The notes under the pieces were generated by a model that was given only the letters and a program-made list of their open reading frames with translations, was not told the DNA's origin and ran no database searches. From contig NZ_CP022278.1 of the NCBI RefSeq assembly GCF_002216145.1, positions 2,232,001 to 2,296,000 of the forward strand: a stretch of DNA of 64,000 nt. Reading direction: 5' to 3'. The stretch is from Neisseria chenwenguii (GTDB lineage Bacteria; Pseudomonadota; Gammaproteobacteria; Burkholderiales; Neisseriaceae). Position 1 is the first letter of the stretch. Every line of letters starts with the position of its first letter. Made by a program: the position numbers and the translations under genes. Positions 1-8,200 of this stretch are shown here, piece after piece.

Positions 1-158
1 CCGAGCTTGAGGCCGTTGACGGCGGTTTGAGCGATAAATTTTACTTTAAACAAAGGCTTGGGTGCTTTTCCAACGGCTGCGGCGGCATCGTTTTTCGGTT
101 CGGACTGACCGCAGGCGGCAAGTAGGGCGGCGGTCAGCAGGAGTGCGGTTTTTTTCAT
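1..158 (-). CDS. Lipoprotein, 5' part only
   Basis: The first 52 codons of a minus-strand gene are present and the rest lies beyond the window edge. The product starts MKKTALLLTAALLAACGQ, a classical lipoprotein signal with a LLAAC lipobox, so it should be lipidated on the cysteine at residue 16 and anchored in the envelope. An Ala-rich linker follows. The visible part (ending near FKVKFIAQTAVNGLK) is too short to name a family. The start is the only ATG that gives a proper signal peptide. Confidence 0.7.
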   Translation of the reverse strand, partial: MKKTALLLTAALLAACGQSEPKNDAAAAVGKAPKPLFKVKFIAQTAVNGLKL

Positions 159-289
159 CGTTTCAATCCTAATGGCTTGGAAAAACGGTGTTATTATAGC
201 CCAAGCGTTTTTCGATGGATATTTGCCGCCGGCGCGCGGCGACCTTTTTTTCAGACGGCCCCTGTAAACGGCGTGGATTTCATAACCTT

Positions 290-910
290 ATGATTTTTAA
301 CATTATTGTTTTGCATCTGCTCGGCATGATGAGCCCGGGACCGGATTTTTTCTTTATCATGCGCACCGCCGCGCAGCAGGGGCGCACACACGCGCTTTGG
401 GCGGTGGCCGGGATTGTTACGGGCGTGATGTTTTGGGCGTGCGCCACCATGCTCGGGCTGGCGGTGTTGTTCAGGCATTTTCCGGCGGTGGAGTCGGTTT
501 TGATGTGTTTGGGCGGAGGCTATCTGATGTATTTGGGCTGGAAAATGGCGCGGGTGCGCGACAGCATCAGTTTTGCGGATATGGATGCGGTTGCCGTGCC
601 GTCTGAAAAACAGCCGCAGCGTTTGGCGAAAAAAGCGCTTTTGGTCAATCTTTCCAACCCGAAAATCGCGGTTTATTTCGGCAGCGTGATGTCGGCTGTA
701 TTGGCGGATATTCAGGAAACTTGGCAGTTTGCCGGCGTTTTGCTGCTGATTCTGACGGAAACGGTATTGTATTTTTCTGCGGTAGCGCTGCTGTTTTCCG
801 GCGGCGCGGTCAAGCGGTTTTACAGCCGTTACAGCCGCCTGCTCGATAATCTTTCGGGCTTGTTTTTCTTGGGTTTCGGCGTATATTTGATTTATCGGGC
901 CGTGTTTTGA
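290..910 (+). CDS. LysE/RhtB-family amino-acid exporter
   Basis: A 206-residue polytopic inner-membrane protein. It begins MIFNIIVLHLLGMMSPGPDF, and the SPGPDFF motif close to the N terminus is the hallmark of the LysE/RhtB translocators, which export amino acids or homoserine lactones. About six hydrophobic segments are visible, including a GxxxxxYLGWKM segment near residue 85 and a C-terminal helix ending GVYLIYRAVF. I chose the ATG at 290 because the longer frame upstream reads through a DNA uptake sequence. The substrate cannot be told from sequence. An inverted uptake-sequence pair directly after the stop should terminate transcription. Confidence 0.85.
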   Translation: MIFNIIVLHLLGMMSPGPDFFFIMRTAAQQGRTHALWAVAGIVTGVMFWACATMLGLAVLFRHFPAVESVLMCLGGGYLMYLGWKMARVRDSISFADMDAVAVPSEKQPQRLAKKALLVNLSNPKIAVYFGSVMSAVLADIQETWQFAGVLLLILTETVLYFSAVALLFSGGAVKRFYSRYSRLLDNLSGLFFLGFGVYLIYRAVF

Positions 911-913
911 TTC

Positions 914-949
914 AGGCCGTCTGAAAACAGCTTGATTTTTCAGACGGCC
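914..949 (+). terminator. Inverted uptake-sequence terminator
   Basis: AGGCCGTCTGAAAA is followed 12 bases later by its reverse complement, forming a strong hairpin just after the LysE-type gene. Paired uptake sequences commonly serve as terminators in Neisseria. Confidence 0.75.
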
Positions 950-956
950 ATATCAT

Positions 957-1113
957 CATAGTGAAATAAAATAAGAAAGACACAAGGCGGCAAGGCGCAG
1001 ACAGTACGGGTAGTACGGGACAGACGAACTTGGCGCTTCGGCGCCTTAGTGAATCGTCCTCTTTGAGCTCAGCCGCAGCCAACGAAGTAGATTTCTTATT
1101 TTAATTCACTATA
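957..1113. repeat. Correia-type repeat element, copy 1
   Basis: A 157-bp element bounded by near-perfect inverted ends (ATAGTG at the left, CACTATA at the right). The interior matches the Correia/NEMIS plan: an AT-rich arm, a stretch with GTACGGGTAGTACGGGAC, then a small hairpin GGCGCTTCGGCGCC. It shares most of its sequence with the copy at 3544-3701. Its right end lies 17 bases before the nfeD start, so any promoter or processing site in it would act on nfeD. Correia elements are known to carry promoter-like and RNase III-sensitive ends; whether this copy does is inference. Confidence 0.85.
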
Positions 1114-1130
1114 AAGAGAAAGGAGTGCTC

Positions 1131-1541
1131 ATGGCTTACTGGTTTGCCGCTGCGGCGGCGGTGCTGGTGTTGGAGCTGTTTGCCGGCACGGTTTATCTGA
1201 TGGTTGTCAGCGCCGCGCTGTTTGGCGCGGGCTTGGTGCAGGGGCTGGGCGGCAGCATTTCGGCTTCGGTTTTGACCGCCGCCGTTTTGTCGGCTGTCGG
1301 CATCTGGCTGGCAAACGGTTGGTTGCGCCGCCGCCGCGCGGAAGCGGAAACCGCCGCCGATGATTTGGACATCGGCCAAACCGTGCAGATTCTGCGCCGC
1401 CTGCACGGCGATATGTACGAAGTCGCCTACCGCGGCACGCATTGGCAGGCGCAGGCGCAGAACCAAGCGGCTGCTGCCGAGCCGCAAACTGCCGTGATTG
1501 CCGGTAAAAACGGTAATATCTTGTTGATTTACTTACATTAA
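1131..1541 (+). CDS. NfeD-family membrane protein
   Basis: A 136-residue protein with two or three hydrophobic N-terminal helices (AYWFAAAAAVLVLELFAG and the following VVSAALFGAGL and VLTAAVLSAVGIW segments), then a cytoplasmic charged stretch and a small beta-rich C-terminal domain of the NfeD OB-fold type (IGQTVQILRRLHGDMYEVAYRGTHW). NfeD-like proteins work with SPFH/stomatin partners in membrane microdomains, and such a partner gene starts 16 bases downstream. AAGGAG seven bases ahead of the ATG at 1131 fixes the start; a GTG at 1125 overlaps this site and is unlikely. A Correia element sits immediately upstream. Confidence 0.85.
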   Translation: MAYWFAAAAAVLVLELFAGTVYLMVVSAALFGAGLVQGLGGSISASVLTAAVLSAVGIWLANGWLRRRRAEAETAADDLDIGQTVQILRRLHGDMYEVAYRGTHWQAQAQNQAAAAEPQTAVIAGKNGNILLIYLH

Positions 1542-1557
1542 ATCAAAAGGAAAAAAT

Positions 1558-2523
1558 ATGGAATTTTTATACAGTTTCCCCGTATTACTTTTAATCGTCG
1601 TGGTCGTGTTCGGCTTCAAATCGTTTGTCGTCGTGCCGCAGCAGGAAGCCTATATCGTTGAAAGATTGGGACGTTTTCACAAAATCCTCAATCCGGGCCT
1701 GAGCATTCTGATTCCGTTTATCGACCGCGTGGCCTACAAACACACGCTCAAAGAAATCCCGATGGACGTGCCCAGCCAAGTCTGTATCACGCGCGACAAC
1801 ACCCAGCTTACCGTTGACGGCATCATCTATTTCCAAGTTACCGACCCCAAACTTGCTTCTTACGGCTCGAGCAATTTCGTGATGGCGATTACCCAGCTTG
1901 CCCAAACCACGCTGCGTTCGGTCATCGGCCGCATGGAGTTGGACAAAACTTTTGAAGAGCGCGACGAGATCAACAGCATCGTCGTTTCCGCCTTGGACGA
2001 AGCCGCCGTATCGTGGGGTGTGAAAGTTTTGCGTTACGAAATCAAAGATTTGGTGCCGCCGCAGGAAATTTTGCGCGCCATGCAGGCGCAGATTACCGCC
2101 GAACGTGAAAAACGCGCCCGTATCGCCGAATCCGAAGGCCGCAAAATCGAACAAATCAATCTTGCCAGCGGTCAGCGCGAAGCGGAAATCCAGCAGTCGG
2201 AAGGCGAAGCGCAGGCCGCAATCAATGCATCCAACGGCGACAAAATCGCCCGCATCAACCGCGCACAAGGCGAAGCCGAAGCCCTGCGCCTGGTTGCCGA
2301 AGCCAATGCCGACGCCATCCGCAAAATCGCCGACGCTCTGCAAACCCCGGGCGGCAACGAGGCGGTCAACCTGAAAGTGGCGGAACAATACGTCGAAGCG
2401 TTCGGCAAATTGGCCAAAGAAAACAATACCCTGATTATGCCGGCCAACGTCGCCGACATCGGCAGCCTGGTTTCGGCGGGCTTGAAAATTGTGGAAGGAA
2501 ACAAAGGGGTAGCGGCGAAATAG
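1558..2523 (+). CDS. SPFH/stomatin-like membrane protein (QmcA type)
   Basis: A 321-residue protein with one N-terminal transmembrane segment (residues 5-22). The SPFH/band-7 domain follows (about residues 25-190: VPQQEAYIVERLGRFHKILN, then DGIIYFQVTDP). After it comes a long coiled-coil rich in Ala, Glu and Arg (residues 190-260), as in flotillin and stomatin relatives. These proteins oligomerise on membranes and influence the stability of membrane proteins. Coupling to nfeD is the standard two-gene arrangement, so they are probably one operon. A strong uptake-sequence terminator follows the stop. Confidence 0.88.
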   Translation: MEFLYSFPVLLLIVVVVFGFKSFVVVPQQEAYIVERLGRFHKILNPGLSILIPFIDRVAYKHTLKEIPMDVPSQVCITRDNTQLTVDGIIYFQVTDPKLASYGSSNFVMAITQLAQTTLRSVIGRMELDKTFEERDEINSIVVSALDEAAVSWGVKVLRYEIKDLVPPQEILRAMQAQITAEREKRARIAESEGRKIEQINLASGQREAEIQQSEGEAQAAINASNGDKIARINRAQGEAEALRLVAEANADAIRKIADALQTPGGNEAVNLKVAEQYVEAFGKLAKENNTLIMPANVADIGSLVSAGLKIVEGNKGVAAK

Positions 2524-2557
2524 AGAACCGTTTAACCGCTTTGTTTGGTAGGTATTG

Positions 2558-2589
2558 AGGCCGTCTGAAAAATAATTTTCAGACGGCCT
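2558..2589. terminator. Inverted uptake-sequence terminator
   Basis: AGGCCGTCTGAAA, six AT-rich bases, then the exact reverse complement: a 13-bp-stem hairpin 34 bases after the SPFH gene stop. Confidence 0.8.
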
Positions 2590-2680
2590 CGATTTGTTTG
2601 TAATGGGCGAAAGCGGTTTGCAGGTGAAAATTAAAATACATCTGTTTAGAGGCCGTCTGAAACGGTTGCCCCTCAACCGA

Positions 2681-2785
2681 CGTCATTCCCGCGCAGGCGG
2701 GGAACCAGGGTTAAAAACAGGCAATATCCTGTTTTAACACAGTTTCAGAAAATCAAACGTGGTTCCCGCCTGTGCGGGAATGACG
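2681..2785. repeat. dRS3-bounded intergenic repeat (NIME-like), copy 1
   Basis: Within the 468-base gap 2524-2991, a 105-bp unit is bounded by dRS3-like inverted ends (CGTCATTCCCGCGCAGGCGG and its near complement). The core contains TTAAAAACAGGCAATATC and GTTTCAGAAAA. The same ends and core recur at 10146-10269. This is the layout of neisserial intergenic mosaic elements. The rest of the gap holds isolated uptake sequences and no gene I can support. Confidence 0.75.
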
Positions 2786-2991
2786 TCTGTGAAAGATCTG
2801 GTGCTGAGCATAGTCGAAGTGTCAGACGGCCATTTTGATTTTCATAAAGGTCTCAGCCGTTAGGCAGGCGCAAAGTCTCAGGCCGTCTGAAACGCTAAAA
2901 CCCGACAGAAAATGAGCGAATCGGCACACTTTTGTTAACTTCCACCGCCTATACTGGTTTCCCATTCACGATTCACATTAAGGAAAATACG

Positions 2992-3561
2992 ATGAAAAAA
3001 CTGTTGGCATTGGGTTTGCTGGCCGCTTCTACCGCTGCGCTGGCGCAGGGAAAATTCAGCTTGTCGGTTGATAATTTGGCAAAAAACGGCAAGTTTAAAA
3101 AAGAACAGGTTTTGAGCGCGCCTTACGGCTTCGGTTGCGACGGCGGCAATCAGTCGCCTGCGCTGTCGTGGAAAAATCCGCCCAAAGGCACGAAAAGTTT
3201 TGTGTTAACCGTACACGATAAAGATGCGCCGACGGGCTTGGGTTGGATGCACTGGGTGGTGGCGAACATTCCCGCCGATGCGCGCTCGCTGCCGGCGAAT
3301 ATCGGCGCGAAAGATGAAAATCTGCCCAAAGGTGCGTTGCAGACGCGTACGGATTTCGGCGTGCCGGGTTATGGCGGCGCGTGTCCGCCCAAGGGCGAAG
3401 TGCATCGTTATGAGTTCAAACTCACGGCTTTGAAGGTGGACAAACTGCCGAACGTCGGCGCGGATGCAACGCCTGCGCTGGTTGGTTTTTTCACGAAGGC
3501 CAATGCTCTTGGCGAGGCGAAATTTGTTGTGAAAACAGGCCGTTATAGTGAAATAAAATAA
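2992..3561 (+). CDS. Periplasmic PEBP/YbhB-YbcL family protein
   Basis: A 189-residue protein with a cleavable signal peptide (MKKLLALGLLAASTAALAQG). The phosphatidylethanolamine-binding-protein fold follows: GCDGGNQSPALSWKNPP, FVLTVHDKDAP, WMHWVVANIP and YGGACPPKGEVHRYEFKL, including the conserved DPDAP-like and HRY ligand-pocket motifs. The start at 2992 gives the signal peptide; the frame is open upstream but without a signal. The ligand and role are unknown. The final residues YSEIK and the stop codon are encoded by a Correia element that overlaps the 3' end, so the ancestral C terminus has been replaced. Confidence 0.9.
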   Translation: MKKLLALGLLAASTAALAQGKFSLSVDNLAKNGKFKKEQVLSAPYGFGCDGGNQSPALSWKNPPKGTKSFVLTVHDKDAPTGLGWMHWVVANIPADARSLPANIGAKDENLPKGALQTRTDFGVPGYGGACPPKGEVHRYEFKLTALKVDKLPNVGADATPALVGFFTKANALGEAKFVVKTGRYSEIK

Positions 3562-3701
3562 GTAAAGATACGAGGCGGCAAGGCGCGGACAGTACGGGTA
3601 GTACGGGACAGATGAACTTGGCGCTTCAGCGCCTTAGCGAATCGTCCTCTTTGAGCCCGGCCGCTGTCAACGAAGTAGATTTTTTATTTTAATTCACTAT
3701 A
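3544..3701. repeat. Correia-type repeat element, copy 2
   Basis: A 158-bp copy with perfect TATAGTG/CACTATA ends, closely similar to 957-1113. It sits between two convergent genes and reaches into both. Reading in from the left it gives Tyr-Ser-Glu-Ile-Lys-stop to the PEBP gene. Reading in from the right it gives Tyr-Ser-Glu-Leu-Lys-stop to the AraC gene. Confidence 0.9.
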
Positions 3702-4530
3702 AAACGGGGATTTACCGCTTTCGCTCTGGATGGTGCCGTCTGAACGGACTTCAGACGGCAATACGCCGAAGCGTTCTTTAAACCGCGCGGTAAAGCGCGA
3801 CGGGCTTTGATAGCCGACTTCGTAGGCGATTTGCGACACCGGTTTTCCGCTTACCTGCAACAGCGTCAGCGCGCGCATCATGCGCACGTCGGCGAGCAGG
3901 CGGCGGAAGCCGGTGTTTTTTTGCGCCAGATGCCGTCTGAATGTGGCGACGCTCATGGAAAACTGCGCCGCCATGTCGTTTTCCTGCCAGTTTTTCGCGG
4001 TATCGGCGGCGATCATTTTCCTGACACGGTGGGTCAGGTCGGGTTCGCTGTGCGCGGCAAACACGCAGCCGGCCTCGGCCAGCCAGGCCAAAACTTCTTC
4101 CAAACGCGCTTGTGCCGCGGCTTGGGGGATCGGAGTTTCCGATGCGGCTTTCAGGCGCGCAAATGCTTCGTTTAAGCCTGTGCCGTCTGAAATCGGGCGA
4201 ATGTCGGCCAGATTTGCCCGCCAGTCCGTGACGTTCGCAAAAGGCGTTGATCTGTTCCTGCTCAAACACGATCCATTCGCTGCGGAAGATTCCGCTGCCT
4301 TCATCGGGTTTGTTCAACACGTCAAATGTCTGCCCGCCGGCAACGGCTGCGAATCCTCCGGCCGGAATGTGCAGCTCTCCGCCCGCCCGGCGCAGCGTTT
4401 TTCCGCCTTCGCACACGCGAAAGAGCATGGGTAGCGGGAAAGACATTTTGGTAAACAGCAGTTTGTGGATCTGGCGGACGCTGCCGCTGCGGACAATGGC
4501 GTAATCGGGCGAGATGCGGCGTTGGGGCAT
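3684..4530 (-). pseudogene. AraC-family regulator, frameshifted
   Basis: Two overlapping minus-strand frames together make one AraC-type regulator of the cupin-sensor class. The N-terminal frame (from 4530, MPQRRISPDYAIVRSG) gives the sensor part down to IFEQEQINAF-like sequence. The C-terminal frame (down to 3684) gives two helix-turn-helices (NDMAAQFSMSVATFRRHL and GKPVSQIAYEVGYQSPSRFTARF). The frames join at a run of four A (plus strand 4239-4242). Removing one base restores a continuous reading ...INAF-ANVTDWRANLADIRP. The C terminus ends in YSELK from the Correia element. Either a true pseudogene or a sequencing error in a short homopolymer. Confidence 0.8.
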
Positions 4531-4584
4531 GATGGAAACGGTTTGAAAAAGAAGGGGTTAATTATAAGCGAAAGCGCAAGATAT

Positions 4585-4612
4585 AAGGCCGTCTGAAACT
4601 TCAGACGGCCTT
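4585..4612. terminator. Inverted uptake-sequence terminator of the sirtuin gene
   Basis: AAGGCCGTCTGAA and its reverse complement are separated by two bases. The hairpin begins three bases beyond the sirtuin stop codon. Confidence 0.8.
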
Positions 4613-4614
4613 CT

Positions 4615-5301
4615 TTATTTTTCTGCCTGAGAAATCAGGTATTCCACCAGTTTCGGCACGCCTTCGGCGGCGCGCTTGGGGATGACTTCGACATCGGCGC
4701 CAACGCCCTGCGGGTTGGGATCGACCAGATAGCGGCTGGCGTGGGGCGGGGCGTAGTGGATAAGGGAAGCGGCGGGATAAACCTGCATGGACGTGCCGAT
4801 GACGACGACGGTGTCGGCGTCGCGCATGGCTTCGGCAGCTTCGGGAAAGGCAGGGACTTCTTCGCCGAAAAAGACGATGTGCGGGCGCATGGGGGCGCCG
4901 GTTTTGCTGCGGATGGCGTCGGTTTGATCGCCGGTGAACGGGATGATTTCGGTTTCGTCGTCGGTGCTGCGCAGTTTGTTCAATTCGCCGTGAAGGTGTA
5001 AGACTTTGCTGCTGCCGGCGCGTTCGTGCAGGTCGTCGACGTTTTGGGTGATGATTTGGACGCGGTAGTATTTTTCCAGACCGACCAATGCTTTATGTGC
5101 GGCGTTGGGCACGGCGGCATTGGCTTGGCGGCGGCGTTGGTTGTAAAACCCGATGACTTGGCGGGGATTGTGGGCGAGCGCTTCGGGGGTGCAGACTTCG
5201 CTGACTTTGTAACCCTCCCAAAGCCCGCCTGCGTCGCGGAAGGTTTGCAGACCGCTGTCGGCGCTGATGCCGGCGCCGGTGAGGATGAGGCATTTTTTCA
5301 T
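4615..5301 (-). CDS. cobB: NAD-dependent protein deacylase (sirtuin, CobB-like)
   Basis: A 228-residue Sir2-family enzyme that removes acyl groups from lysines using NAD. The NAD-binding GAGISADSGLQTFRD motif is near residue 9. The TQNVDDLHERAGS motif and the catalytic HLHG histidine are near residues 86-103, and VVVIGTSMQVYPAASL near residue 170. The usual four zinc cysteines between HLHG and RPHIVFFGE are missing: the loop reads NKLRSTDDETEIIPFTGDQ with no Cys. So it belongs to the zinc-less variants or has lost the metal site. A single gene with its own terminator. Confidence 0.9.
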   Translation of the reverse strand: MKKCLILTGAGISADSGLQTFRDAGGLWEGYKVSEVCTPEALAHNPRQVIGFYNQRRRQANAAVPNAAHKALVGLEKYYRVQIITQNVDDLHERAGSSKVLHLHGELNKLRSTDDETEIIPFTGDQTDAIRSKTGAPMRPHIVFFGEEVPAFPEAAEAMRDADTVVVIGTSMQVYPAASLIHYAPPHASRYLVDPNPQGVGADVEVIPKRAAEGVPKLVEYLISQAEK

Positions 5302-5711
5302 GGGGTTCCTTGTGGGACGAACTACTGTTTGGAATGAATCTTTGAGGCCGTCTGAAAGTTTGAAACGCTGATAATTTCAGCATTTTCAACTTGGCTTGGA
5401 TTCAAAAACTGCAACGGTCGGGTTGCTGCAATCTGCTCCCTATCGCACCGTGGCGGGGCTGGGGTGGGCAGTTTTCTTCTAGAAACGGCAAATTTTTCTG
5501 AAAACCACATGGAGCGTGCTTCTACGAAGCACCTCTCCCTCCCTAACCTTCTCCCGCTACGGCAGGAGAGGGGACAGATTGTAGGAATATCAAAATTTGG
5601 TGTTGGAAATCTACTGTTTATCGGTTCACGCCGCTTTTCCCAAAGCCTCAGGCCGTCTGAAGATCCTGTTGCCTTTATCGGGACAGGTTTTTCAGACGGC
5701 CTGTTGTGTGT
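5302..5711. other. Intergenic region without a supported gene
   Basis: The 410 bases between the sirtuin and queH hold two single uptake sequences and a GC-rich repeat fragment (about 5540-5578, related to one near 9350-9395). An inverted uptake-sequence pair at 5650-5702 closes the queH transcript. Open frames here lack ribosome-binding sites and family resemblance. Confidence 0.6.
5650..5702. terminator. Inverted uptake-sequence terminator of queH
   Basis: AGGCCGTCTGAA and its reverse complement lie 29 bases apart, the second arm ending nine bases beyond the queH stop codon (minus strand). Confidence 0.65.
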
Positions 5712-6416
5712 TTATTTTTCGTACTGCGTGGATTCGTCGCCGTAGTACAAAACGCCGATTTTAATCGGGCGGCGGCCTTGTGATTTGCGGTGGGCGTTGG
5801 AATCGCGCAGGGAGTAGGCGCAGCCGCAGTATTCCTGCTGGTAGAAGTTTTCGCGTTTGCTGATTTCGATCATGCGGGCGCTGCCGCCGCCTTTGCGCCA
5901 GTTGAAGTCCCAATAGACGACATCGTCGTAGGGGGCGACGGCGCGGTGGCCGCAGTCGTTAATCTGTTTCATGTCTTTCCAGCGCGAGATACCGAGGCAG
6001 CTGGTAAGAACGGGGAAGCCGTTTTCGTGGGCGTATTGGGCGGCTTTTTCAAATCGCATGTCGAAACACATGGTGCAGCGGATGCCGCGTTCGGGTTCGT
6101 GTTCCATGCCGCGGGCTTTTTCAAACCATTCTTTTCGGTCGTTTTCGTAGTCGTCGTCTTTGTCGATGAAGGGGATGCCGAATTTTTCGGCGAAGCGCAC
6201 GTTTTCTTCTTTGCGCAGCATGTATTCTTTGAGCGGGTGGATGTTGGGGTTGTAGAAGTAGATGGTGTAGTCGATGCCGCTGGCGAGCATGGCTTCCATG
6301 ACTTCGCCCGAGCAGGGGGCGCAGCAGGAGTGGAGCAGGACTTTGTTGTGGCCGTTCGGCGGTACGAGTACGGGGCGGTCGATGGGGGTAACGAGGGGGG
6401 ATTGCGGTGTGGTCAT
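5712..6416 (-). CDS. queH: Epoxyqueuosine reductase QueH
   Basis: A 234-residue protein of the QueH (DUF208) family, which performs the last step of queuosine synthesis on tRNA, reducing epoxyqueuosine. The key cysteine pairs are present: [13 protein letters not shown] near residue 30 and [15 protein letters not shown] near residue 115, with YCGCAYS near residue 195. These bind the iron-sulfur cluster and a second metal. It is the non-homologous replacement of the cobalamin-dependent QueG. Monocistronic, with uptake-sequence terminators on both sides. Confidence 0.92.
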   Translation of the reverse strand: MTTPQSPLVTPIDRPVLVPPNGHNKVLLHSCCAPCSGEVMEAMLASGIDYTIYFYNPNIHPLKEYMLRKEENVRFAEKFGIPFIDKDDDYENDRKEWFEKARGMEHEPERGIRCTMCFDMRFEKAAQYAHENGFPVLTSCLGISRWKDMKQINDCGHRAVAPYDDVVYWDFNWRKGGGSARMIEISKRENFYQQEYCGCAYSLRDSNAHRKSQGRRPIKIGVLYYGDESTQYEK

Positions 6417-6532
6417 TTTTTGGTTTCTCTGCGGTTTTCAGACGGCCTTTTTTGCGGGTGAGGCCGTCTGAAAGTGTTTGATAAGGCGGGTATTTTATCA
6501 GATTCGGATGGGGCGGGGGAAACGGGTGTTTG

Positions 6533-6561
6533 AGGCCGTCTGAACGTTTTCAGACGGCCTT
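6533..6561. terminator. Inverted uptake-sequence terminator of the patatin gene
   Basis: GAGGCCGTCTGAA and its reverse complement flank four bases, five bases beyond the stop of the minus-strand patatin-like gene. A similar pair at 6434-6474 lies before queH. Confidence 0.75.
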
Positions 6562-6566
6562 AGCGG

Positions 6567-8090
6567 TTATTGCCGCGCTTCCCAAGCCGGCCGGTAGTTT
6601 GCCGGATTCAAATCCGCCTGCGGTGCCGTCTGAACGGGCTGCGTTTTGCCGCTGCGCTTGCTCTTGCGGGATTTTGCGGTTTCGCCGGGGATGTCTTCCG
6701 CTTCGGCAAACAGGGCTTCGGCGTTGGGGCGGGCGGAGAGCTCTTGCAGTAGTTTTTGGTATTCCTGCGAGTGTTTCATCAGCTCGGCGGCGGCGGTGCG
6801 CAGGTTGTCCACATCGTTGGGCGGGAGGTAGAAACTGGTGGGTGTGTTTAGAACTTTACGGCGCAGCTCGGATTCAGGCAGATCGCGCAGGTTGAGGCTG
6901 ATGAAGGAGAGAGCGATTCGTTTTTCTTCGGGCAGACTTTGCTGCTTGGCGTTCCATTGGTCGGCAAGGGCGCGGAAGCGGCGCAGCGAATCTTGCGAAT
7001 ATTTGTCGATGGGGATGTCGACAATCGCGCTGACAACGCCCCTAAGACTGGGAATGGCGGCGGATTGGTCGATGGTATTGGTGATTTGGTTTTGCGCGTT
7101 GACATTGATGACGACAATGCGGCGGATATTGCGGCTTATTTCTTCCTTCATGCCGGCGGAGGAGAAATCGGCGACGTCCAGAAGGCTGCGCAGACCGAGG
7201 TTATCGGTAAGGCCTCCGTCGAGAAGGTGGATGTAGGGACGTCCGCGGCTGTTTTCATAGTGACGGATGTTGTCCAAAAGCTCGCGGCGGGTTCGGTTTT
7301 GGTAGCGGTTCAAGCCTTCGGCGGAGGAGGAACGGTAACGCGCGGGCAGGGTGTAGCCGCAGTGGCCGCCGTTGTTGTTGACCGTTACCGGCGCGAATAC
7401 CAGCGGCACGGCGCTGGAGGCGGCCACGGCGCGGGCGATGCGCAGACGGCCCAAGTTGATGCACATCGGGTCGAAATATTCTTGGGTAAAGTTGATACGC
7501 TCGCCCAAGCCCATGTCGGTGGCGGAAATAATGGCAAACGGCCCTTTTCGGCGTTTTTCCAAATCATCGAAGGTAGCTTTTCCGAAGAGATGGGTTTCAA
7601 ACTGTTCTTGCAGCAAATCGCCGCGCCCGTATTCGGGCGAAGCCAGGCGGGGGAGATTGGCGGCGGAGAAAACTTGTTTGGTAACAAGGCGTTGGAAGTT
7701 TTGGCGCAGAAAACGCCGGTAAAACGAGGGAATGGTCTGTGCGCCGTGCAGCGAATAATAGGCCGCCAAAACCGAGCCGCCGGACACGCCGACGACCAAA
7801 TCGACGTTTTCCAGGAGCGAGCGGTCTTTCCCGCCGATGCGGACTTTATGCTGGTTGAGCTGTTCCAAAACGCCGTAACCCAGCGCCGCCGCGCGTGTGC
7901 CGCCGCCGGAAAACATCAGGATGACGAGAGTGTCTTTATTATCCCAGATGCGTTGTTGGTTTTCGAGACGGTAGCCTTTGTCTAAATCGACTTTGGTGAT
8001 GGGTTCGAGCGGCTGGTAGCGCACCAGCGAACAGGCCGAGAGCAGCAGCGCAGCTGCGGCGGCGAGGGGTTTGGCGTAGCGTTTGAGCAT
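6567..8090 (-). CDS. Patatin-like phospholipase lipoprotein
   Basis: A 507-residue protein with a lipoprotein signal (AAAALLLSACSLV). The patatin catalytic layout follows: oxyanion-hole glycines in MFSGGGTRAAALGYG near residue 60, the nucleophile elbow VVGVSGGSVLAAYY near residue 101, and the dyad aspartate in LLDGGLTDNLGL near residue 292. Patatins hydrolyse acyl esters of phospholipids, and this one would act at the outer membrane or periplasmic face. The last 60 residues form a charged tail with KSRKSKRSGK. The physiological substrate is not evident. Confidence 0.88.
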   Translation of the reverse strand: MLKRYAKPLAAAAALLLSACSLVRYQPLEPITKVDLDKGYRLENQQRIWDNKDTLVILMFSGGGTRAAALGYGVLEQLNQHKVRIGGKDRSLLENVDLVVGVSGGSVLAAYYSLHGAQTIPSFYRRFLRQNFQRLVTKQVFSAANLPRLASPEYGRGDLLQEQFETHLFGKATFDDLEKRRKGPFAIISATDMGLGERINFTQEYFDPMCINLGRLRIARAVAASSAVPLVFAPVTVNNNGGHCGYTLPARYRSSSAEGLNRYQNRTRRELLDNIRHYENSRGRPYIHLLDGGLTDNLGLRSLLDVADFSSAGMKEEISRNIRRIVVINVNAQNQITNTIDQSAAIPSLRGVVSAIVDIPIDKYSQDSLRRFRALADQWNAKQQSLPEEKRIALSFISLNLRDLPESELRRKVLNTPTSFYLPPNDVDNLRTAAAELMKHSQEYQKLLQELSARPNAEALFAEAEDIPGETAKSRKSKRSGKTQPVQTAPQADLNPANYRPAWEARQ

Positions 8091-8169
8091 ATTTTGCTTT
8101 GGAAACGGATAACGGGTTAACGATAAATTTTTCGGACGGCCTAATCAAGCGGGTTTCCGTAAGGGCGTG

Positions 8170-8197
8170 AAAAAGCCCAGCTTAAAACGGGCTTTTG
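8170..8197 (-). terminator. Rho-independent terminator of plsY
   Basis: On the minus strand AAAAGCCC, a ten-base loop and GGGCTTTTT form a hairpin with a T tail three bases after the plsY stop. It is independent of uptake sequences. Confidence 0.75.
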
Positions 8198-8200
8198 TAA

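Noticed and set aside
5464..5745. 93-residue plus-strand frame
   Set aside because: It runs through uptake sequences and into the queH terminator, without ribosome-binding site or family resemblance.
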